Origin: Pseudooceanicola sp.
GTDB taxonomy: Bacteria > Pseudomonadota > Alphaproteobacteria > Rhodobacterales > Rhodobacteraceae
NCBI GenBank assembly: GCA_002709085.1
Contig: PAPR01000046.1
Location: 1-48,354, forward strand
Reading direction: 5' to 3'
Length of the DNA stretch: 48,354 nucleotides
Shown: positions 42,916-48,354 of the stretch, in pieces
Numbering within the stretch: position 1 is the first letter of the stretch
Layout of the letters: every line of letters starts with the position of its first letter
Translations under genes and position numbers: made by a program
The notes under the pieces: model-generated
The model's database searches: none
Told to the model about the DNA's origin: nothing
The model's input: only the letters and a program-made list of their open reading frames with translations

Positions 42916-45076
42916 CGGTCTCTCCCATCTCTGCCGGCGCGGGCTCTGGTGGGCGCGCTGCCGACGGGTTGCGATGCCGCGACAGGGCCGCCACATCGGA
43001 TTCAGCTTCCAACGCCGAGGTGACGTTGTGCAGATGCTCAGCATCCCGCAGTTCCAGGTCGACCAGCAGGTGATAGAAATCAGGCTTGCGGTCAAAGAAA
43101 CTCAGATCCGAGATATTGGCCTTCTGCTCACCGATCAATGTGCAAATTCGCCCCAGGGCACCGGCGTCGTTGCGCAGCATCAGCGACAGGGAGACCGGGT
43201 TGACGGCTGCATGTTTCCCCGAGTGCCAGTGCAGGTCGAGCCAGCGCGCCGGCTGATCCTCGTAATCGCTGAGAACGGGGCAGTCGATGGCATGTACGAT
43301 GACACCGCGACCACGCCACGTGATGCCGACAATGCGCTCGCCCGGCAGCGGTTGGCAACAGGGGGAGCGTTCGAATTTCTGACCCGGTGACAGACCGATG
43401 ACAGCACGATCCTGACCAATCCCCTTACCGTCGTCGGGCACCAGCGTCGGGTAGAGCACCTGAACCACCTGGCTCGCGGTCAGCTCTGCCGATCCCAGCC
43501 GGGCGAGAAGCGCATCGCGCCCCTCGATCCTCAGCTTTTCGGCGGCGGTCTCCAGCGCCTTGTCGGTCGCCTTCTTGCCGATATGTTCAAAGGCCGACCG
43601 TGCAAGTTCCCAGCCCAACCGTTGAAACCGTTCGCGGTCGGCTTCGCGCAGGGCGCGGCGGATCGCGGTCTTGGCCTTGCCGGTCGTCGCGATGTCGAGC
43701 CAGGTCGCCTGCGGCTCCTGACCCTCGGCGGTGATGATTTCGATGCTCTGTCCGTTTTTCACCCGCGTCCAGAGAGGGACGCGCATGCCGTCGATCTTGG
43801 CGCCGACGCAGGCCGACCCGATCCGGGTGTGGATTGCATAGGCGAAATCAATCGGCGTGGCACCTTTGGGCAGCTTGACGACATCGCCCTTGGGGGTGAA
43901 GCAGAAGACCTTGTCGGAATACATCTCCAATTTGACCGCTTCGAGGAAATCCTCGTGATCGTCCTCGTTCTGGAACTGTTCGGAGAGGGTCGCGATCCAG
44001 CGTGCCGGATCGACGGCAAAAGGATTGCCCGAGGGCACGCCGTCGCGGTAGGACCAATGCGCGGCGACGCCGGCCTCGGCGACCTCATGCATCTCCTGGG
44101 TGCGGATCTGGACTTCGACCCGCTTGCCGTCGCGTCCCGAAACGGTGGTATGGATCGACCGGTACCCGTTGGATTTCGGCTGGCTGATGTAATCCTTGAA
44201 CCGCCCCGGAACCGAGCGCCAGCGGCGATGGATCACCCCAAGGATACGGTAGCATTCGTCCTCTGTGTCGGTGATGATACGGAACCCGTAAACGTCGGAC
44301 AGGCGAGAGAAGCTCTGTTCTTTCTCTTCCATCTTGCGCCAGATCGAATAGGGGCGCTTGGCCCGGCCCAGAACGGTCGCCTCAATGTCGGACTTGGCGA
44401 GTTCCGTGCGCATGTCGCCGGTGATCCGCTGGATCACGTCACCCGATTCCTGTTGCAGAACCAGATACCGCCGCATGATGGAGTTGCGCCCGTCGGGATT
44501 GAGAACCTTAAAGGACAGATCCTCCAGCTCCTCGCGCATCCATTGCATCCCCATGCGCCCGGCCAGCGGCGCAAAGATATCCATCGTCTCGCGGGCTTTC
44601 TGAACCTGCTTTTCAAAGCGCATGGATTTTATTGTGCGCATGTTGTGCAGCCGGTCGGCCAGCTTGACCAGCAGGACCCGCAGGTCGCGCGACATCGCCA
44701 TGAACAGCTTGCGGAAATTTTCCGCCTGCTTGGTTTCGGTCGAAGTAAGTTGCAGGTTGGTCAGCTTGGTGACGCCGTTGACCAATTCGGCGACCTCGTT
44801 GCCAAAGCGGGCGGCCACGATCTGATAGGACGCCTTTGTGTCCTCGATCGTGTCGTGCAGCAGGGCGGTCGCAATCGTGGCGTCATCCAGATGCTGTTGG
44901 GCCAGGATCGACGCGACTTCGATGGGATGGGAAAAATAGGGCTCCCCGGATTTACGGAACTGCCCCTCGTGCATCTCGCGGCCAAAGGCGTAGGCATCGC
45001 GAATCAGCTGTTCATTTGCCCGTGGGTTGTAAGCGCGGACCAGCGTGACAAGGTCGTCGGCAGGCTTGAGGTCCAC
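42893..45076 (-). CDS. rsh: RelA/SpoT-family bifunctional (p)ppGpp synthetase/hydrolase
   Basis: The 727-aa stringent-response enzyme makes and degrades ppGpp. HD hydrolase domain: H50 in 'PYFSHPIEVASIL' and H74-D75 in 'ATALLHDTIEDT'. Synthetase domain (about 235-350): 'AKRPYSIWRKMEEKEQSF', 'YGFRIITDTEDECYRILGVI' and 'GRFKDYISQPKSNGYRSIHT' (RFKD form typical of bifunctional enzymes). TGS domain 'CFTPKGDVVKLPKGATPIDF' and a C-terminal ACT-type region complete it. The single Rsh in alphaproteobacteria. Follows rpoZ. Confidence 0.97.
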   Translation of the reverse strand: MDLKPADDLVTLVRAYNPRANEQLIRDAYAFGREMHEGQFRKSGEPYFSHPIEVASILAQQHLDDATIATALLHDTIEDTKASYQIVAARFGNEVAELVNGVTKLTNLQLTSTETKQAENFRKLFMAMSRDLRVLLVKLADRLHNMRTIKSMRFEKQVQKARETMDIFAPLAGRMGMQWMREELEDLSFKVLNPDGRNSIMRRYLVLQQESGDVIQRITGDMRTELAKSDIEATVLGRAKRPYSIWRKMEEKEQSFSRLSDVYGFRIITDTEDECYRILGVIHRRWRSVPGRFKDYISQPKSNGYRSIHTTVSGRDGKRVEVQIRTQEMHEVAEAGVAAHWSYRDGVPSGNPFAVDPARWIATLSEQFQNEDDHEDFLEAVKLEMYSDKVFCFTPKGDVVKLPKGATPIDFAYAIHTRIGSACVGAKIDGMRVPLWTRVKNGQSIEIITAEGQEPQATWLDIATTGKAKTAIRRALREADRERFQRLGWELARSAFEHIGKKATDKALETAAEKLRIEGRDALLARLGSAELTASQVVQVLYPTLVPDDGKGIGQDRAVIGLSPGQKFERSPCCQPLPGERIVGITWRGRGVIVHAIDCPVLSDYEDQPARWLDLHWHSGKHAAVNPVSLSLMLRNDAGALGRICTLIGEQKANISDLSFFDRKPDFYHLLVDLELRDAEHLHNVTSALEAESDVAALSRHRNPSAARPPEPAPAEMGETVGLQTSG

Positions 45077-45100
45077 AGATCGTGCCTTTCCGGGCCCGGA

Positions 45101-45457
45101 TCAGCCCTGACCCTGCGCCTCCATCAGCGCACGCAGAAGTTTTTCCTCGCTCATGTCGTCTTCGGCGGGTTTGTCTGCCGTTTCGGACCCCATGAGAAGC
45201 GCCATGCTGTCTTCTTCCGGCTCGTCGATCTCGATCTGGTTCTGGTTCGCCTCGATCAGGCGCTCGCGAAGATCGTCGGCGGATTGGGTTTCCTCTGCGA
45301 TTTCCCGTAGCGAGACGACCGGGTTCTTGTCGTTGTCACGATCAACCGAGATCGCGGAGCCAGCCGAGATTTCGCGCGCACGATGTGCGGCCAGCATCAC
45401 CAGTTCAAACCGGTTCGGGACTTTATCGACGCAATCTTCTACGGTCACACGGGCCAT
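45101..45457 (-). CDS. rpoZ: RNA polymerase omega subunit
   Basis: The 118-aa product begins [20 protein letters not shown] and contains '[20 protein letters not shown]' and '[20 protein letters not shown]', the conserved omega core, which helps assemble RNA polymerase and is linked to ppGpp response. An acidic C-terminal tail ends it, usual in alphaproteobacteria. Leads the rsh gene by 24 bp. Confidence 0.97.
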   Translation of the reverse strand: MARVTVEDCVDKVPNRFELVMLAAHRAREISAGSAISVDRDNDKNPVVSLREIAEETQSADDLRERLIEANQNQIEIDEPEEDSMALLMGSETADKPAEDDMSEEKLLRALMEAQGQG

Positions 45458-45509
45458 GGGATACTCCGGCTAGATCGGGGACGAGAAGGTCTCATACGCC
45501 TGGTAAAGC

Positions 45510-46088
45510 CTATTGACAACCCGGATCTTCCCAAGGGATCACTGATTGGCGGTCCTCTTCGGTCAAATTGTCGTGCATCTCCCTCACGGTCAGGTTCAGA
45601 AGGGGATGACGCCAGGTGGGCGCGACCTCCATCAGCGGAACCAGGACGAAGGCGCGATCCTGGAGCCGGGGGTGCGGTAAGATGAGGTTGGTCGGTTGTT
45701 CGACCAGCTGACGGTCGGGGGGCAGGGCGCGCCATCGGCCCCATTCCACCGCATCGGGACGGATCAAATCACCTGCCGCAATCAGGTCGAGGTCCAGCGT
45801 GCGCGGCCCCCACCGCCCGGTCCGACGTCGGCCATGGGCGGTCTCAATCTCTTGCAGCGTCCCGAGAACGGCCTCGGGCGTGAGATCACTTTCGACCAGG
45901 GCGGCCGCATTGGCGAAATCCGGGCCTGAACCGAGGGGGAACGCCGGGGTTCGGTAGGTCTGCGAGCAGGCGCGAACCGGGCCAAGCGCCGCTCTGAGCG
46001 AATCAACTGCAGATTGCATTGTTTCGGGCGGCGATTTCTGGCGAAAGAGCAGATTTCCCCCCAGGGCTACGAGATAACCTAAGGTCAT
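45510..46088 (-). CDS. folK: 6-hydroxymethyl-7,8-dihydropterin pyrophosphokinase
   Basis: The 192-aa folate-pathway kinase has 'GYLVALGGNLLFRQ', 'QTYRTPAFPLGSGPDFANAA' and the signature 'RWGPRTLDLDLIAAGDL' with the metal-binding Asp pair, then 'LILPHPRLQDRAFVLVPLME'. ATG 46088 is the natural start. It lies 52 bp upstream of rpoZ and may be the first gene of the minus-strand series. Confidence 0.95.
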   Translation of the reverse strand: MTLGYLVALGGNLLFRQKSPPETMQSAVDSLRAALGPVRACSQTYRTPAFPLGSGPDFANAAALVESDLTPEAVLGTLQEIETAHGRRRTGRWGPRTLDLDLIAAGDLIRPDAVEWGRWRALPPDRQLVEQPTNLILPHPRLQDRAFVLVPLMEVAPTWRHPLLNLTVREMHDNLTEEDRQSVIPWEDPGCQ

Positions 46089-46119
46089 ATACTGGAAATC
46101 CTATTCTTTTGCGCGGTGC

Positions 46120-46137
46120 GGATGCCTTGATGCATCC
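46120..46137. repeat. Small hairpin in the folK/NYN divergent region
   Basis: GGATGC/GCATCC forms a perfect 6-bp stem around CTTGAT between the two divergent starts (46088 and 46223). It could be an operator half-site pair or leader hairpin. Confidence 0.25.
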
Positions 46138-46222
46138 CATGATTGCACTTACTCTTGATAAATATTGCGCCCGACGCATTTTTAAACTCACCGTTTTGGG
46201 CGCAACTTTCGAAAGGTGTTAA

Positions 46223-46801
46223 ATGTTTTATAAAGACGAACGGTTGGCGCTGTTCATTGACGGATCGAATCTTTACGCGGCTGCCAAGGCTCTTGGTTTC
46301 GATATTGACTACAAGTTGTTGCGTCAGGAATTCATGCGTCGCGGGAAACTTCTGCGCGCCTTTTATTATACCGCTTTGCTGGAAAATGACGAGTATTCGC
46401 CGATCAGGCCGTTGGTTGACTGGCTGCATTACAACGGCTTCACGATGGTGACGAAGCCGGCGAAGGAATACACGGACAGCCAGGGTCGCCGCAAGGTGAA
46501 GGGCAACATGGACATCGAACTCGCCGTCGATGCAATGGAGCTGGCACCGCGTATCGATCATATCGTTCTGTTTTCCGGTGACGGCGATTTTCGCCCGCTT
46601 GTGGAAAGCCTGCAGCGGCAAGGCGTGCGGGTGTCGGTTGTCTCGACCATTCGCAGTCAGCCACCGATGATCGCCGACGAGCTGCGTCGTCAGGCCGACA
46701 ACTTCATTGAGCTTGAGGACCTGCGCGACGTGATCGGACGCCCGCCCCGCGAGGTTGCCGAGGAAACCTCGCGCCCAAAGGTGCTGACAGCCGAAAATTA
46801 A
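46223..46801 (+). CDS. NYN-domain (LabA/DUF88-like) protein, putative ribonuclease
   Basis: The 192-aa product starts '[20 protein letters not shown]' with conserved acidic D13 and N16, followed by '[16 protein letters not shown]' (D97 and D103) and '[18 protein letters not shown]' (D120 and D122). These acidic residues form the metal-binding PIN-like nuclease site of NYN domains. Role unknown. It ends 40 bp before a strong intrinsic terminator, so it is probably monocistronic. Confidence 0.88.
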   Translation: MFYKDERLALFIDGSNLYAAAKALGFDIDYKLLRQEFMRRGKLLRAFYYTALLENDEYSPIRPLVDWLHYNGFTMVTKPAKEYTDSQGRRKVKGNMDIELAVDAMELAPRIDHIVLFSGDGDFRPLVESLQRQGVRVSVVSTIRSQPPMIADELRRQADNFIELEDLRDVIGRPPREVAEETSRPKVLTAEN

Positions 46802-46840
46802 GCTGACGAAGGGGCGCTGCGGCTGCCCCGTCGGGATTGG

Positions 46841-46875
46841 ACCAGAAAGGCGGGCGGTGTGCCCGCCTTTCTGGT
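46841..46875 (+). terminator. Strong hairpin terminator after the NYN gene
   Basis: A perfect 15-bp stem, left arm ACCAGAAAGGCGGGC (46841-46855) and right arm 46861-46875, surrounds the loop GGTGT. Following T content is low (TTC), yet the stem is one of the most stable in the window. Confidence 0.75.
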
Positions 46876-47006
46876 TTCAAAAGCGCGCCAAACCGGCCCC
46901 GACACCACGACTGAAATGCCGGTTTCCGACCACTGTCAGACTATCTCGTCAACGGATCTGGACCTGCGCCGCCCGGACCCTTAGGTCTGGCGCAAGGAGA
47001 GACCGC

Positions 47007-47957
47007 ATGACCAAACCGCCCCTGACCCTTTACCTTGCTGCGCCACGCGGATTCTGCGCCGGTGTCGACCGCGCCATCAAGATCGTCGAGATGGCATTGC
47101 AGAAATGGGGCGCGCCAGTCTACGTGCGCCACGAGATCGTGCACAACAAGTTTGTCGTTGACGCGCTGCGCGATCAGGGCGCGGTCTTTGTCGAAGAACT
47201 GGACGATTGCCCGAATGACCGCCCGGTCATCTTTTCCGCGCATGGCGTGCCCAAGGCCATTCCGGCGGAGGCCGCGCGGCGAGAGATGATTTATGTCGAC
47301 GCGACCTGTCCCCTGGTCTCCAAGGTTCATATCGAGGCTGAGCGGCATCATGCGAACGGTCTGCAAATTGTCATGATCGGGCACGCGGGTCACCCCGAGA
47401 CGGTTGGCACCATGGGTCAGCTCCCCGACGGCGAGGTGCTGCTGGTCGAGACCGAAGCGGATGTGGCACGGCTGGAGGTCCGGGACGCGACCCGCCTGGC
47501 CTTTGTGACGCAGACAACTCTGTCGGTGGATGATACGCGTGGGATCGTCGCAGCGCTGAATGCGCGCTTTCCCGCGATTGTCGGTCCGCACAAGGAAGAC
47601 ATCTGTTACGCGACCACGAACCGTCAGGAGGCGGTGAAGGCCATGGCGGACAAGATCGATGCAATGCTGGTGGTCGGCGCGCCGAATTCGTCCAATTCGC
47701 GGCGGCTGGTCGAGGTCGCATCGAAGAACGGCTGCGATTACGCACAACTCGTGCAACGCGCCACGGATATCGACTGGCGCGCGATCGAGGGGATCCGGAC
47801 CATCGGGATCACCGCCGGGGCTTCGGCCCCCGAGGTTTTGGTGAACGAGGTGGTGGATGCCCTGCGTGACCGGTTCGAGGTGAATCTGCAGGTCGTCGAG
47901 ACCGCCCAGGAAAACGTCGAGTTCAAGGTGCCGCGCGTTTTGCGTGTGCCGGCCTGA
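47007..47957 (+). CDS. ispH: 4-hydroxy-3-methylbut-2-enyl diphosphate reductase
   Basis: The 316-aa iron-sulphur enzyme completes the MEP isoprenoid pathway, yielding IPP and DMAPP. The three cluster ligands are C17 ('[12 protein letters not shown]'), C101 ('[12 protein letters not shown]') and C200 ('[15 protein letters not shown]'); '[11 protein letters not shown]', 'SAHGVPKA' and '[14 protein letters not shown]' supply substrate-binding His and Glu. ATG 47007 has AAGGAGAG upstream; a longer frame is not supported. Confidence 0.97.
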   Translation: MTKPPLTLYLAAPRGFCAGVDRAIKIVEMALQKWGAPVYVRHEIVHNKFVVDALRDQGAVFVEELDDCPNDRPVIFSAHGVPKAIPAEAARREMIYVDATCPLVSKVHIEAERHHANGLQIVMIGHAGHPETVGTMGQLPDGEVLLVETEADVARLEVRDATRLAFVTQTTLSVDDTRGIVAALNARFPAIVGPHKEDICYATTNRQEAVKAMADKIDAMLVVGAPNSSNSRRLVEVASKNGCDYAQLVQRATDIDWRAIEGIRTIGITAGASAPEVLVNEVVDALRDRFEVNLQVVETAQENVEFKVPRVLRVPA

Positions 47958-47992
47958 ACCTCAGCTACGATCCGACGACTGGCTGACCCGCG

Positions 47993-48354
47993 TTATTCCG
48001 CCGGCCCAATCGTGAGATCCAGCGGTGTCAGTCCTTCGATCTCGCCTCGCAGCACGTCACCTTCGACAACCGCGCCGACCCCCGCCGGAGTGCCGGTGTA
48101 GATCAGGTCGCCGAGGGCGAGGTGGTAGTAACCCGACAGGTGCTGGATGAGGGCCGGAACGTTATGCAACAGCAGATCAAGGGTGGCGTCCTGCCTAAGC
48201 GTGCCATTGACCGCGAGGGTCAACCGCTGCGGCCCGAGGGGTGCTACCTCACTGGCCTTGGTCAGGGGTGCAATGACGGCGGAATCCTCGAAATCCTTGC
48301 CTAGGTCCCACGGGCGCCGCTTGTCCTTGCCGTCGTGCTGGCGGCCCCGTCGCG
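47993..48354 (-). CDS. Fumarylacetoacetate hydrolase-family protein, 3' part only
   Basis: The frame runs open from the right edge of the window to a stop at 47993 on the minus strand. The visible part includes 'RQHDGKDKRRPWDLGKDFED' then 'SAVIAPLTKASEV', and ends 'GDLIYTGTPAGVGAVVEGD', the metal-binding and substrate loops typical of FAH/acylpyruvase (FAHD1-like) and fumarylpyruvate hydrolases. The N-terminal half is missing. An internal TTG at 48223 is not its start. Converges with ispH after 35 bp. Confidence 0.85.
   Translation of the reverse strand, partial: RRGRQHDGKDKRRPWDLGKDFEDSAVIAPLTKASEVAPLGPQRLTLAVNGTLRQDATLDLLLHNVPALIQHLSGYYHLALGDLIYTGTPAGVGAVVEGDVLRGEIEGLTPLDLTIGPAE

Noticed and set aside
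43583-45310. Long 575-codon plus-strand open frame opposite rsh
   Set aside because: It is the antisense shadow of the well-supported rsh gene, lacks an RBS and any recognisable motif; long shadow frames are expected in high-GC DNA.

Overview
The window looks like a chromosomal segment from an alphaproteobacterium of the family Rhodobacteraceae (Roseobacter/Rhodobacter relatives). The reasons are high-GC coding DNA, a small protein resembling the Rhodobacter gene-transfer-agent (GTA) head-spike base family, DUF3576, DUF1491 and Pr6Pr-type proteins, a CenR-like orphan response regulator, a Rhodobacter-type porin, and the gene order rpoZ-rsh-DUF2062-pdxJ-acpS-lepB-rnc-era-DUF1491-recO. No tRNA, rRNA, CRISPR array, integrase or transposase was recognised.

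Region 1 (1-16104) is a surface-polysaccharide locus. It holds a flippase (cut by the left edge), a GT4 glycosyltransferase, a GT2/Alg14-like fusion with a separate Alg13-like partner, a P-loop co-polymerase partner, a Wzz/GumC-like chain-length protein, an ExoY/WcaJ-like initiating sugar-phosphate transferase, a Wza-like periplasmic export protein, a beta-barrel outer-membrane protein, a complete dTDP-L-rhamnose operon (rfbCBDA) and a GDP-mannose enzyme (manC). Embedded in it are a small GTA-type spike-base protein and an SGNH hydrolase with a beta-rich C-terminal half. Two perfect CtrA boxes (TTAA-N7-TTAA) and one near-perfect box lie at its promoters-to-be. No Wzy polymerase is visible and it may lie left of the window.

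Region 2 (16235-31172) is mixed. It contains an HI0933-like flavoprotein, a GST, a 203-bp inverted-repeat element, the operon leuS-lptE-holA, a second GT4 enzyme, a DUF3576 lipoprotein, a porin with an intrinsic terminator, a YggS-type PLP protein, ribA translationally coupled to a small L,D-transpeptidase, the CenR-like regulator, an EamA transporter and a MalY/PatB aminotransferase.

Region 3 (31313-35774) starts with def, a second def-like gene whose catalytic Glu is replaced by Gln, and fmt. Three small membrane-protein genes follow, then rnhA and a TetR regulator with a nearby perfect palindrome.

Region 4 (35778-46088, minus strand) is the housekeeping block for (p)ppGpp signalling, vitamin B6, acyl-carrier-protein activation, protein secretion, RNA processing and recombination. 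It is interrupted by a plus-strand Pr6Pr membrane protein. Region 5 (46223-48354) contains a NYN-domain protein with a strong terminator, ispH, and the 3' part of a fumarylacetoacetate-hydrolase-family gene cut by the right edge.

The most interesting hypothesis is that CtrA, the alphaproteobacterial cell-cycle/motility/GTA regulator, controls a polysaccharide locus that also carries GTA head-spike-like genes. That would link envelope sugar synthesis to GTA particles or to a polar adhesin. The sequence motifs were seen directly. The regulatory and functional link is inference.
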